Assembly (NCBI GenBank): GCA_037952775.1 | Contig: JBANAY010000003.1 | Location: forward strand, 17,732,001-17,796,000 | Direction: 5' to 3' | Origin: Clonostachys chloroleuca | Taxonomy: Eukaryota > Ascomycota > Sordariomycetes > Hypocreales > Bionectriaceae | Length of the DNA: 64,000 nt | Shown here: positions 46,228 through 58,740 of the stretch, piece after piece | Layout of the letters: each line of letters begins with the position of its first letter | How positions within the stretch are numbered: the first letter of the stretch is position 1 | The notes under the pieces: generated by a model | Told to the model about the DNA's origin: nothing | Databases searched by the model: none | The model's input: only the letters and a program-made list of their open reading frames with translations | Program-made: the position numbers and the translations under genes

Positions 46228-49200
46228 GCGATTTCATATCATTTTACCCTTTTGATTTATGCTGAATTACGAAGAATCTTGGACCGCCGACAGGCAAGGG
46301 ATCTTGGATTAAGACTTGTTTTATTCTTGTTATTACCCTTACCTTGATTGCTACCCTTTTATACAGACAAAGAAGTATGGCGGCTAGTGTAGCACGACCA
46401 TGACTCACGATATCTTTCCTTTCTCTGGACTATATTTTTTTTATATTCTCTCTGGATCTAGCTGCGACGGGGTTTCTGTTGGGCACAGGCTATTGGCGTC
46501 GTGGGTAGTTATCGATTTGGAACGATGGGATATCATGTAAGGTTGCTACCGGCAACTGTTTTCACCTACAATTGTTCCTATGTACCTCACTGAATAGAGA
46601 CGGTGCGCTTTGACTCACAATATGTATGATGTGCCCTGCTTCGTTGTTTCAACCATGTTCAAGACAGGTCGGCGTGTTTGGCAGTGGAGGGCTGGCAACT
46701 GTCTCAGTTAGAGAGCGCCTGCCCTAGTTACGACCCGAGGCTGCACTTGCGATCTGTGTAGGCTCATGGATGCTCCTTACTGATTGGGCTTCGGAACAGG
46801 GGCGAGTAGTTTGAGCCCAAAGCGTGTATGAGGAAGGAGAAGTGGAATTTGAAGAAGCTTGGTTACGTTGGGAGATGTGTCGATCATACGAGGCAACTTC
46901 TATCCCCACCACATATACATACATGTTTGCTATCTTGTGTAACATGCAGTCGTGAAGTGATCGGGAAACTCCTATCCTCCCGGCAACGACTCTCTTTTCC
47001 CCGTCCCGCGTATACCCTACGATTTGGATAAGATGAATGGCAAATTCCGAAATGAACGTCAAAGCAATCGCTTGGACCTCGATCCCTCTCTGACTTCGCT
47101 GGGAGTAGAATCCCTGCCCGCCATGGCCTTGAGAGGAATCAACCTGGGAAGAAAAAGAGAATTAGTGGCCGTTTTGCCACGTTCACCACGTGTCGATTTG
47201 ACAACGCAAACGCATGTGAAATGGCATCTTCCATCCAGCCAAGACCTTCCTCCCAGCCCATTCTCATACGACCTGCCCTGCTTATTCCTCACCTTCTGGC
47301 AGCTGCTTAACACCCTGCCCTCTCCTGCTCTCTCCTCGCGCCCCCCGTGTGGGCCTCGCACCGGTCAGCAACGGCGTCCTCCGCCACCTCGAAGATTCCC
47401 TGGCCATCAACTTCGTAGACGACTACCCGCCGGCCCCCAATCGATGCGAACAGGTTATGTGATATCACTATGGCTTGCCCTTTTCGGAAACCCGCCCACA
47501 ACCAACCGCATAACCCATCAGGACGTGGTTGCATGGCGGCGGAGATGCTGGCGTCTCTGATAGGCAACATGGTCCTCGCTCTGAGGACAGCATCACACAA
47601 CCCACACCCCCCGGGCCGCGGATGAAAGCCCATTTCGCAGCCCCCCGCAAGTTCCCGACCTGTGCTCTCTAATGCCACTGCTACCAGATCCTTGGTATGC
47701 CCGAGGGTCGGGTCAGGTCAGAGGGAACACGAGGCAGCGAATGCATCGGTCGGCGGAGAGATGCGTCCCGGGTGGCATATGCAAAGTGCAGCCCAGGCAG
47801 ACTCCCTTCCCTTGATGAATGTATGGTAATCACAAGCTTGGCTCCCCGAGAGGGCCTATCACAGAGAAGTAATAGACGGACTTTCGGGGTACGTGTAAGG
47901 AAGACCACCACCTCCACGAACTGCCTAATGTCTGCCCTTCCCCATCGGTTCGCACATCCGCTGCAAAGGTGGGTATCGAGCGCTAAGAGAGCTGCTTACC
48001 GGGGGGAGGTCACCTCTCAGAGCTGTGCCCGTCCCCCCTCCAGCACAGCGAACGAAACGCTGCGTGTGTCCAGTGTTACTTCACATGGCTGGCCACTTCG
48101 CCTCTCCCGTCCCAAAAGGCATAAACCTCTCGCTGAAGTCCCTTCTCGGTACCGGAGAAAACGGGTCCCCGCACCTAGGATACGACGCAAACAAACGCAA
48201 ATATCGACTGTCACCCTGGCCGTCGCTGCTATAATTCACCGAGAGGGAAAGGAAAAGGCTGGTCCGCATGGAACGCTGGCATGTCCCTGTTGGCACTTCG
48301 GTCTGTGCCTAATAGGCCAGCAGCTAAGACGGCCCTAACCTTGGTTGAAGGCACCCAATAGGCCCGCCGCCAGGTGAGTGGGCGACAGCCACAGCAGGTC
48401 TTCGTTCCCCTTCCCACGACCATCGATCTTTCCAGGCAAGCGGCATGCACAGGTGCTTCCGCCTCTCGATGGCCGTCGGTCTCGCTCTGCTAGATCTCCA
48501 CGGGCTGACCGGTAGCCTGCCGGCTCTATTGCGGGTTTGGTATCCTCTGTGACCTCTCCTCTTGTCCTCAGGATCAAGCGTCCCGAGTGCACCAGTGTCT
48601 CAGTGCTGGTGTGTCTCCACCATTCCACCCGCTGCTGTGCTTGTGTGCCCTGCGCTGCACACGACAGGACAGGGCAGAGCTCCGTCTGTAGCAACACCGG
48701 CCTGCCACCACGCCCAATCTTTTTTCTCTTCCTCACTAACAAACCCGCCTCTTCCTCGCGGTCCCATTTCTTAGAGGTGGGACAGACCCGGGTCAGTGTT
48801 GCTTCAATATCTAGCTAGTTCGAATGAAATGGATCCCTTCCCCTGGCTCCGGCTCTCCTCCCGGTGACACGGACTTGCATGATCCTAGCCTAGAGGTCAA
48901 GCTACGAGGCCCATTGGGCAGGCGAGGTTCCTCATTCTCCATGCCTCTTCCTTGCCTATGGGCCATCACGGAAACGTTGTGTAAGTTGGGGGAGAGGTTT
49001 TTCGCCCGTTGCATCTTATTGTCCGACTGGGGCAGGGATCCCAGTAAGGCTTGCTCAAGCTCCTCCCTTGCCTGTCTCCTGTTAGTATTGGCAATGAGGC
49101 TGCCTAGCTCGGAGAGAGACGAGGTATTATTAGACCCAGCCTAACGGTACACCACGCCACTGGGAAGATAAAAAAGAGAATATGACGAAAGAAGGAAGAG

Positions 49201-51126
49201 GGACCGACCAGAGAGGCAGGACGAGAGCGAGATTAGGACGCTGGCGGGGGGACATCATATTACACGTGCTATGCCAATTACTTGGCTCAATGGCGATGCT
49301 ATTACATCTTTGCCTCCGCAGAGCAGCAGAGCGCATGCATGGACACTTCCCAGGGTCCATTGGCCAGGCCTAAGCTTTTATCCCGCTCCCCTCTGCCACG
49401 CTTGACATTTGGCATGAGCAGCGTCCCCCTCCCTCTCTCGACGTGCGCGTACGTGTGTGTCACCCAATCTGTACTCTAGCTATCGAGCCCCATAAAATAT
49501 CTTTTTGGGACCTTGTCAAGGTCGTCGTTGGGCAGGAATGGGATCACTCTTTGCTACGTTCTTGGGGTCAGAGTTGTATCAATCGGGAAAGCGACCCTTG
49601 GGGGAAGGGGGACGCATTGAGATGTTATAGCATAGGTATGCCATATTGAACCGCCTGGTGATGGGCAAATGCGGCACAATCGGCTTCCTCGATGAAACAG
49701 CCGTGTGGGCATGGATGGAACTGCGCATGAGTAGTAGCAGGCAGCCCTCCGTCAAACTAGGGTCGCTAAGCTCAATCGCCTTCATCGCTTTAGGACGGTG
49801 CTAGTTTTTTTGACACACTCTACTAACGACACGCGTGTGTGCGTCCGGTCATCCAGATAGGCATGGTAGGGTCTTGTAACCTTGAAACCTAGTAAGTAAG
49901 TAGATAAAATACACAAAATCCCCGGTGGGGATTTTGGCCACGGCAGTCGCAGGATAATTACATCAAAGTAACACACGGAGAGAGAGAGAGAGAGAGAGAG
50001 ACTGGCCAGATGTCGCAATTCGGCTGAGAAAGAGGTAAAATATGGTGGTGGGTAGGTATGGTAGCAGGGAATAATATGTAGATACATCACACCGTTGTCG
50101 TTTTGGGCCGGGGTGCCATTATGCTGTTTTGTCCCATTATCCAAAAACCCCAGTCAAGCGCAAGTTCAACTTTTTCTCGCCCACCTAAAACGCGCCAAGA
50201 GCATCCCAGAACTATGGACAAGCCAAACGGTCGCAGGGAGTTCCTCAAAGAGTACCCCCGGTGATTTATTGGTCGAGTTTTCTTCCCATGATTCAGGGAG
50301 CACGGCGATGTCGGGGAAAAGAAAAACAAGAAAACAGTACACAGGTCCATGCTCGGCTAAACCAAGTTGTTGTCATTCGGTAAACTATCCATTGATCCAT
50401 CTAAGGCGCTTTTCTCTCAATAATGGGGGGCGGGTGAAAAGAGAGTAAAAGAAAGCCAGCTGTAGAGGGCAGCAGGGAAACAAGAAAAAAAGAAATAAAA
50501 GGGAATAACTCGCCCAAAAACCCAAAACACCCATTGCTCCGCCCTTTAACCTTACCCCATTTCCTCCACTACAGTATGGGAAACAAAATCGTGATGAAGA
50601 TGGTGATGACAAGTATAATCCATGATGAGAATGCTGGTAGTAACGTGTTTTGGTAACGGTGGCGGCGGTAGGTAGTATTCATGGTTGTGATGGTTTGTCG
50701 TAATGAAACTGCTCCCTTCAGTCCTCCTTCGTGTGGGGGGATTGGCAAGCCGTTAATTCGTCAATAACGTAATGATAAAGGTGTTTGTTTGTCGTTTAAT
50801 GGCATAGCACCCAAGAAATGCCTTTTTAGATTTTCATGTTCGTTGTTTGTGGTTGGTATGAGCCAATCGGAAAGCCACGCAGCTGTCGTTCTGCGTGACG
50901 TGCTGGCTGCGCCTGCCCAATTACAGGATAATAGCGAGGCCATCAGATCGCTCCAAAATCTATCGCCTCAGAAAAGGAAAGTCGGGAGCAAATACAATGA
51001 TCATGGTTGGCGTCGCTCGCTGGCTCGTTGCGAAGCCTAAGCCTGCCGGCAGGCAGGACCTCTTCACCCCTCCCCAACACACTTCCCAGTGTGTTTGAAC
51101 TGTGTGCTGTCAAGTGATCTGTTATC
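46228..51126. other. Convergent 4.9-kb region without a supported gene
   Basis: This lies between the stop codons of OPY2 (+) and RAS2 (-). About 500 bp after OPY2 are AT-rich, like a 3' UTR. Frames of 178 and 213 residues (47024-47560 and 47697-48338, plus) have shadow-like composition and no domain. A (GA)12 microsatellite lies at 49978-50001. The part from about 50580 to 51126 probably includes the RAS2 3' UTR. For a convergent spacer this is unusually long. Confidence 0.5.
49978..50001 (+). repeat. (GA)12 microsatellite
   Basis: A perfect GA dinucleotide repeat of 24 bp, intergenic, between OPY2 and RAS2. Confidence 0.9.
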
Positions 51127-52054
51127 TCATAATAACACGCACTTGATGCCCTTGCCTCCCTTGGAGTTGCCGTGGCTGCGGCCGCCAGGTTTACCATTTC
51201 TCCTGTCCTCTTTATCTCGGGTGGTAGCTCGATCACCACGCGGTGGCCTTGCGTGGGGCGAGGAGCTCTGGCGTTGGCGACGTAGAATTCTCACCACGTC
51301 ATAAAAGGCCTTTTCAACGTTGATGCAGTTCTTCGCCGATGCTTCGACAAATTCGCAACCTAGTTCTCGGGCTAATGCGTGTCCTTCTTGAGTTGAGACT
51401 TCGCGCTCCGTCACTCGGTCGCTCTTGTTGCCCACGAGCATGATTGGAACGGGTTGGTTCGAATTACTCGTGGCCATTGGGGAACCGGGATAGGTGGGCG
51501 ACGACGCTACGGACTCCTTGACCCGCTGGATCTGGTGATGGAAACGTTTAATCCGTCCGAACGACGATCGAGATGAGATACTGTAGACGAGGACGAAACC
51601 CTCGCCATCACGAATCCACTGGTCCCTAAGCGCAGTGTACTCTTCCTGCCCAGCAGTGTCGAGTACTTCGAGCATGCATGGTTGTCCATCTATGACAACT
51701 TGTTTGCGATACGAATCCTCGATTGTAGGGTCGTACTAATGGCGAAAAAAAATTGCACTGGTCAGCGAGAGCTCAGGTCATTTGCTGGTAGCTGGGCTGG
51801 GTGCAATTAGGAAATTGAGGAGGGGTGGAGGGGAGGTGCTAAACGAAGCCCAGTAGCGGGCTGCAGCGACGAGAAAGAGGCGACGGAAGGGGCAGAAACT
51901 GCGGCCCAGAGGCCACGGTGCAAGCGATCGAACAAATCCAGATACTTACCGTCTCGACGAAGTGCTGCAAGCACAGTTGAATTGTGAGGGCCGTCTTTCC
52001 CACACCGCCGTCTCCCAGCACCACCAGCTTGTACAACACCATTCGTCCCGCCAT
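51127..52054 (-). CDS. RAS2: Ras-family small GTPase (RAS2)
   Basis: Membrane-bound GTP switch; filamentous-fungal RAS-2 orthologues act in hyphal growth, conidiation and MAPK/cAMP signalling. Two exons, 51950-52054 and 51127-51735, flank a 214-bp intron, the longest in the window; 237 residues. The P-loop is GDGGVGKT at residues 14-21, switch I is YDPTIEDSY, switch II is [15 protein letters not shown], and the guanine motifs NKSD and EASAKN are intact. An insert rich in Ser and Pro ([14 protein letters not shown]) before the NKSD strand is a feature of this RAS-2 branch. The hypervariable tail is strongly basic and ends in a CAAX box, CVLL; the final Leu favours geranylgeranylation over farnesylation by general rule. 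The ATG has family-typical sequence ([10 protein letters not shown]). No frame defects. Confidence 0.95.
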
Positions 52055-55000
52055 GATGGGCGGTTGGGACTCTTGTGGAAAGGCTACCGTGGGTAAGGTG
52101 GGCGTCTGCTATGTTGGGAGCTCAAGCAAGATCGTTAAGAGAAAAAAAGAGATATGGAGGTGGACAAAAAGCGGTTGAGGGATGGGACAGCTTCGAAGTG
52201 CAGTTCCTCGGCGGGGATGGATGAGATGGGATGGAGGAAGAATGGATAACTGGACTGGGGGGCTTGCGTCGGTTAGTGGTAGTGGTGGTGGCACTTTGAT
52301 GGTAGGTACTTTACTGGAGCTCTTTGGCACTAGATGCGAACTTGGCACCAGCCATGAAATGGCAGGGAAGAGGGGAGAAGGGGAGAAGGGGGAGAGAAGG
52401 CTAAGCAGAGAACCGAGCGCCTCTGCTCTGGTAATTAGACAGCGCGTGGAGGAGGTACCTGCCCCCTCGTACATATGCCTACCACCTAAGGTCGGCCTAG
52501 TACCTGCTACCTACGACCTACCTGCCGACGCACAGGTAATAGGGAGGGCGGGAGGCTGCTGCTATGGAGGAAGGGTGACCAAGCGGAACTGCTAGGCGGG
52601 CAGGTATGCAATGCGTCCGGCCGGGTCTGTGGCCAGGGGACTTACACCCGGGCTCTACAGGGCTCCAGCCAACTCCAGCAGGTGGTGGGGCCAGTACCGC
52701 GCCTTGGGTCGGGTCCTTGGCCCTGCCCTGTCCCCCCCTTAACCTGGAGGAGCAACAAGTTAGTGCGAGAACAAGTGGCATCGCGGTGTTGAATGGGTAG
52801 GCCATAGCCGCAGCTTCGTCCAATCCTGAGGAGGCGGGTGGCAGGTCGTGCCCTTGGCTGCACCATGAGGTGTCATTATTGGGAGCGAGCTGCAATGCCC
52901 GGCTACGTTGCACATCGAGTGTGAGCACCAGAGTTGAGGGAGTGCCTGTGGCTTACTATGATTTGTGCATCCGGCGGCAATCGAAGAACTCTCAGAGCTT
53001 GCGGCAGTGGCAGGGGGGCCGGGGTCGTGAGAGCTCTTGGCCGTGATTGGGGGCGGGGGTTGGCTACCTGCTCTGTCTGTCTAGGTTGTCGACAATACTG
53101 CACACAAGATGAGCTGGCTCTTGCTGGGTGGGGACGTGGGAGGTCTAGGTTGTACCTAGTAAAATGGTTGGGCTGTTAGCGATGACTGCCTGTCCTGCCC
53201 TCGTGTGTATGGATGGATGGGCGGAAGGGGGCTCCATAGATACGGATGCATGCTGGATGTATGTTCGGGTCGGCGATTCATTGCAAGACAGCGAGCGACC
53301 CGGCGAAAAAGCAACGCAAGACGCAACGCAAGCGCTGGGCTGAGCGTTGCAGCACACGCACTCGCAAAAGCAACATGCGAATCAGCGTGCTGCCTGCCCT
53401 ATTGGCAGCGCCTGTGCGACGCGCGCTCGCTACTCGACTTGGCAAACCAAAAGCCCACCGGAGGGCCCTCTGGACAATCAATCCCACCACCAACCTTGCG
53501 TGTTTTAGCAGGATTGGTACTAGCAATTAATCAACGGTCGTCGGCACTGCTCCCCGAATCCGCAACGCCCTTGACCTGGCTGGCCTCGTTCGCCCTGGCG
53601 GGTTCATCCCATCCAGGTATCCCTTGTGGCATGGCAAGTGATTGACAGACGGACTACTGGCCTGGTCTGTTTCGGAACATTGTTCCATAGGGATGATATG
53701 TCACCCTACCAGCAGCCAATGGTGGGCTCGATGCTCGCTGGGTGCGACTCATTGCTATCTGCAGATGGGCGCTGTTGGGATGGAATGGGCGAGGTTGCAT
53801 TCGCCCACTGCATTACTAACTAGTACGTACCCGCCCCTTTCTGGAGGGATCCTGGAGTTTAAACATCCCCACCCGAACAGCAATTGGCGAAAAAAGCCCC
53901 GATAGCGACATCGACCTTGCTTCTGCCACTGCACGTCGCCCCGTGTTGTTGCGAATCGCCTCCGTGTTCTGCCAATGGATGATGTGTTCTCGACAGTTTT
54001 CTCATTCTTCCTGCGGGGCAGCTGCATTGCCTCCCTCGTGTAAGCAGTCGTGAAATCACAATCCTCCCTCCCCCATAATTCCACGTTCGAGACCTCGACC
54101 GCGAACGCAGGGCCAACCAGCATCCAGAATCCCGGCCGCGCAGCAGCCTAGAGGCGTTACTTGCATGTGTTGGTAAACATTGGCTCGGTCTCGAACAGAG
54201 CCTCAACCGCGCAGCAGCCCGTCCATCGGCCTCCAGTCACGCCTCGCTGTCTGCCTGCGTCCAGACTCCAGATGCTGCCCACATGTACCCTCCTGGCATG
54301 ACTGCATTATCACATCTCCCCGCCATAGTCTTGTCTATCCGTGCACCTTGCCTGCTGTTGTCCCTGTCTCACCCATCCGTCTCTGCTCTTACTACTGATC
54401 TGACAGGTGGATGCCCCAAACCCACACACACATTCATATGATTGAGAGCTTCTCTCAGCTACCTGTTCACTGATCTCTCGGCATTCCCCGCGATCAGGTC
54501 AGACGATGGACACGATTATCGATTTTTATACCAATAATCTGGTTTGGCCTACAATACCGACGTGGTACAAGGTCAGCTCAGTCAGCCCAGCCTACCATCT
54601 ATCATGACGGGCCACACCAGAACAGAACGATCGTCCACGACCTCGTAGCAGCCTCCCGTGAATTGTAATTTCCTCCGAGCAAGGCCAGACAAGACGGGAC
54701 AAGAAAGCCGAGACAACCCTGGATTCAACGTCTTGTTTTGTAGGGACATGTTCTACCAAGGGGCAACGAATACCCTTGCAGGTCGTTATCCTTGGTGACA
54801 GCGCCTGTCACCATCACAAGGAGATTAAGATCAGTGCCTCCCTGGACACGGGAAGGGGCGGATAGCTGCCGTCTGCCTTCCACAACGGTTCATTAAGAAC
54901 GAGGACCCAAACACTGTCTCCTCCTCACCCGGCCGTCCTGTCGGGTTGCCGTACCACTTCCAAATAAAGGTCGCCGCTCCGAGACACTGAAAAGCCCCGA

Positions 55001-56615
55001 ACATTAGGGTGGTATCACTCTTGGTTTCACAGAGATAAACATGCGAGTTGCCATCCGTCGATGCCAGGGGCCGTCTTGACTCACGGTTCGCGTTTCTCCG
55101 AGATGCGACTTGCGATCCCCGTTTCTGGGAGCCCGAGGGCCGATCAACGCAGGGAGGGACTTGTAGACCCTTAAAATCGGATATATACGTGTATTTGTCT
55201 CTGTCCTGGGTTTCAAATACAGTACATCGCCGTGGAAACTAATGGAAACCCAGTGGCAATAACAGAGCGAACAATCTAGCGGTCTAGGGCCCAATTAACA
55301 AGGTCCAACGGTCGGATATCCCAGCAGGCCGGTCGATCGTCCCAACTGCCAGCCTCTTGTTCGCATCACCAACGACAAACTGCCGCGGGCCTTCCTCACC
55401 AGGACTAGTCGGTCTTCCAGAAGAACCCTTCTGTGATTCCCTCGCCTTCCGGAGCAAACCGTAAGCAACAGTGACGGCACGAGGGCAGCATGATAGGCGT
55501 AGGTTGACTGACTCAATTACGTCAGAAATGTAAGATAATCGAACGGCGGTGATGATCAATCGAGCATCAGGATGCGATGGCATCTCGAGGCTTCAGGGGA
55601 TCGAGGAATTCTGCAGCAGTTTACACATCCAGTAGCTTGTTGAAACGACATGGGGTGCCACTGTACGACCCAGCCAATGGGTAAACCTCCATCAACTGAT
55701 TTAGCTCAAGTGGGCAGACCGTTTTATTCCTAATTCCGCCATATCCAAGTCCCGGGCGGGAGCTAGAGCAGACTACATAATATTACAGGAGTGATATCAA
55801 TGTGATAAAGTCAAGTCCTCTACTGACTGCCCCCCTGGAGCCTAGCGGACCTTCCTAGAGAAGATTGAAACGTGCAAAAGAAGTCGCTGGAGCTTCTCGA
55901 AACGGATCCTTCCGTGGGGGGTCTCCCCCTTCCCCCCGCGCAGGCCGGGTAGTGAGGAGCCAATCCAAAACCAATGTTGCTTGCATGTGTGTGTGCGTGA
56001 ATGCGGGCTGGGGGAGGGTACTAATTGCTCATTGTCGATGGGATTTGGGGACAGACTTGCATGAAGGTCCTGCCCCGTCTGGCCGGTGAGATCAAATGAT
56101 GGCGTTGCAGCTGACGTCGGCCTGCCCGAGTCCCATGTCGGTTTATACTATCGGTCTGATGGAATATCACCAAGCACCAGCCCTCTACGTCGTCATGAAC
56201 ACATCGCTTTGCATTTCGCTCGTGATTCTTTTCTCTTTCGTGAGATTGAGAGTTTGCTCTTGCAACCACCACGTGTAACTTGCTGTGGGCCAAGCCAAAC
56301 TGGATCATGCGGCTTGGGGAATGGGATGGGCGCTAATATGTGAGGAAGAAACATGAAATGCAGTCAGTCTTCTTTGGTATGGTATACGAAGCTGTCCGAG
56401 GAGGAGAGAATGGCAAGAGGGTGCTGGTGTTTAGATTGCGGCGCTGCAGAGGGTTCACCAAATAGACAACTGACATGTGAGAGGCGGCTGAGGTTTGGTT
56501 GGATTTCCTGCTGACCTCTTCTGAGTGTCAAGCCACCGCAACTGAATTCTTAATGGCCCCAGGAAGAGAGCCTATAATTAAGTTGATATGAGTAAGATAG
56601 AAAGCCTTGGACCGT
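52055..56615. other. Intergenic region upstream of RAS2
   Basis: A 4.6-kb region with the RAS2 promoter and 5' leader. An ACCTACCT-type cluster is at 52450-52525. A 22-codon exon-like frame with good ATG context and a GT donor sits at 54506-54570, but no continuation could be found. No gene is supported. Confidence 0.5.
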
Positions 56616-57416
56616 TCATGACACAATAATCTTATTGGCCAGAGCGAGAAGCCCTTCCTCCTCAACCGTCACCCACACATCTATCAGATCCTTGGCCGCG
56701 AGCTTGTCCTTCTCATCCTGCGGAGATGCCTCTTCTTGCGGCCGGTCGATATACACAGTCCTGAGCCCGCACTCCCTTGCCGCAAGCAGATCGCCAATGT
56801 GTGCCGCCACCATGGCAACCTCATGTGGTTCGCGACCCAGCTCCCGGACACCCCCAAGATAGGTAGCCGGGGCGGGCTTGTAGGCCTTGAATGTCTCCGC
56901 GGAGAGGAGTTTGTGGAACCCCAGTGAGCCGAAGTCGTTGAGGTCCTGTAGCAGAGCCAGGTTCCCGTTCGACAGGGTGGACGTCGTGTACTTCTCGCCC
57001 AGCTTGGCCAGACCATCGGGGGAGTCGGGCCAGGGCGCCAGACGATGCCACACCAGGCTGAGAGAGTCGAGTTCCGAGGACGTGTAGAGCCCCTCCAGTC
57101 CCCAGGCGGCCAGGAGCTCCTCGAGGCTGTCACGGTGATGCTGGTCGACCGTCTTCCATGCGTCCGTGGAGGCGTTGAAGCTGCCGGTGAAGCTACCGTA
57201 CGATTTCCTCCACTGCTCTGCGAAACGGCCCCAGTCTGCCTCGGTGAGGGCGGCGAGCCTAGATTTCAGCTCGGGTGAGAGGTCAGAGGAGAGCTTCCGA
57301 AAGGCGCGTAGGTTCAGCTCATCGGTGACGGATGTGCGCCAATCAACGACGGTGCCGAAGACGTCGAAGAGAAGCGCTGTGACACCTGCGAGTTTCGGGA
57401 TGGATCCTTGGGCCAT
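56616..57416 (-). CDS. Haloacid dehalogenase, type II (HAD superfamily)
   Basis: Single-exon hydrolase of 266 residues, slightly longer than bacterial L-2-haloacid dehalogenases (220-250). HAD motif I is DVFGTVVDWR near residue 20, with the nucleophile Asp. Motif II is the Ser in TLSNGN. Motif III is the Lys in FKAYKPAPATY, and the late acidic motif is in AAHIGDLLAARECG. The DxFGTxxDWR form and AAHxxDL are those of the type II dehalogenase subgroup, which would release halide from 2-haloalkanoates by forming an ester with Asp. Fungal members are common and their true substrates mostly unknown, so dehalogenation is a family label. No signal peptide, so it is probably cytosolic. The ATG gives a normal family N-terminus. 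Transfer from bacteria is possible for this family, but nothing here proves it. Confidence 0.92.
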   Translation of the reverse strand: MAQGSIPKLAGVTALLFDVFGTVVDWRTSVTDELNLRAFRKLSSDLSPELKSRLAALTEADWGRFAEQWRKSYGSFTGSFNASTDAWKTVDQHHRDSLEELLAAWGLEGLYTSSELDSLSLVWHRLAPWPDSPDGLAKLGEKYTTSTLSNGNLALLQDLNDFGSLGFHKLLSAETFKAYKPAPATYLGGVRELGREPHEVAMVAAHIGDLLAARECGLRTVYIDRPQEEASPQDEKDKLAAKDLIDVWVTVEEEGLLALANKIIVS

Positions 57417-58063
57417 TTTTATTTTTTTTGGGTTACTTACGTTCCCGCTTTGTGAATAGTACGCTGTCTAGTCGACTCTTTGCAGAGGGTTTGTGTTGAA
57501 TGAAACGTGAGGCGTGTTGGGTTGTGATTGTTGTGCTGTGGTCGATGACGAAAGCAAACTGACCTCGGCCTCGGACCGATGGCCGCCATCGGTATGCAGA
57601 TTTATTCAGCGATCCGCATCACGCCCTTCGAAAGACATTCATCCCTAACCATCGATGGCTGAGCCGAGGGTAATTCTGTAGGTGTAGTTGGCTAGCATTG
57701 GACAAATGGTGCCTTGAATAAAATTTCGATTTTTCTTGTAAAGAAACACCAACTTCATGTTTCTGCCAGATGAGTTCTGGCGATCAAGCGTGTCTCTTAT
57801 ATGCAATGACTTTCACTGCCAATTCAGTGTACACAATTTCTTCCTAATATAGACTTACTTACTCTGTTGCAGAAACAGAATATATAATTCAGTAACTTGT
57901 GGTGTAGTTTCCTCTCATGATGAACAACTGACTTCTGAGGCTCTGTCGTTGGCATCGACTTTGATGTTTGGTCAGGCAATCGAACCAAAGCGTTTGATGA
58001 ACCTTTATATGGCGAGACAGCGAATATCTACAGAATCTACAGAATGGCCATGTGATTCAAGCC

Positions 58064-58084
58064 TTGAATTCAAATTGAATTCAA
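58064..58084. repeat. Two adjacent TTGAATTCAA palindromes
   Basis: Perfect 10-bp palindromes at 58064-58073 and 58075-58084, separated by one base. They lie in AT-rich intergenic DNA. A protein-binding role is possible but unsupported. Confidence 0.7.
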
Positions 58085-58680
58085 AAAGTCGAAGACTATA
58101 TCATCGATTGTCCGATGACCATAGAGTTTGATGTTGCCAGGGCGTGACATAGGATATATCTCTTCCCCTCACGTGAATTACCCCGGGATCAAGCTCAGAT
58201 GTTAGGTTCATATTCTTATCATTTAGATTCGAGCTGGGGTATTTTGGCAATTCGTAGATATCATGGATAATTGCATTCATTCATATATCAGCGCACGTTA
58301 GCGTCATCACTCATAATGCTTTTCCGCGTGAACCACTCGGGGCTTTTGAAGTTGATGGAAGCCCCCGAGTTTGGCCATGGTTTTCACCATTATATCTGCC
58401 CAAGGTCCCTCACCAGCGAACCAGAACTTCTTGTGTGAACTGTGTCTTTAGGCTGGTGTTGGTTTGAAACAGCTTGTGGTAGTGAATACTTCACACGCTC
58501 AAGGAATCTTTTCAACCATCTCTCAAGTTCAAGGCATAAGAAATCATACTAGCTTCGCTGATCACTCGGAGTCTAGTCGTGTAGTAGTTTACCTTTGAGC
58601 TAACTTCCTATGTGGTAGATGATGAAATACGGTGTGTTATTGGACCAAGTTGATGGCTGTTGGATGCGGTGAATAGAACG

Positions 58681-58740
58681 GCCAGGAGGTAAATGGCGGT
58701 AAAGAGAAAGACCAGAAGATAAATGACGGTACGTAGAATG
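58681..58740. repeat. Degenerate 30-bp tandem repeat
   Basis: Two adjacent 30-bp units (58681-58710 and 58711-58740) match at about 22 of 30 positions without gaps. The preceding 30 bp (58651-58680) look like a further diverged unit. Four of the differences between the two main units are G-to-A. On the minus strand the period equals ten codons in an open frame (58600-58800). Confidence 0.7.

Noticed and set aside
47697..48338. 213-residue plus-strand open frame
   Set aside because: Arg/Ser-rich shadow-like composition with no family resemblance.
58651..58740. RIP mutation as the cause of G-to-A differences in the tandem repeat
   Set aside because: The changed bases are not in the CpA/TpG context expected of RIP, and the repeat is far too short to trigger it.
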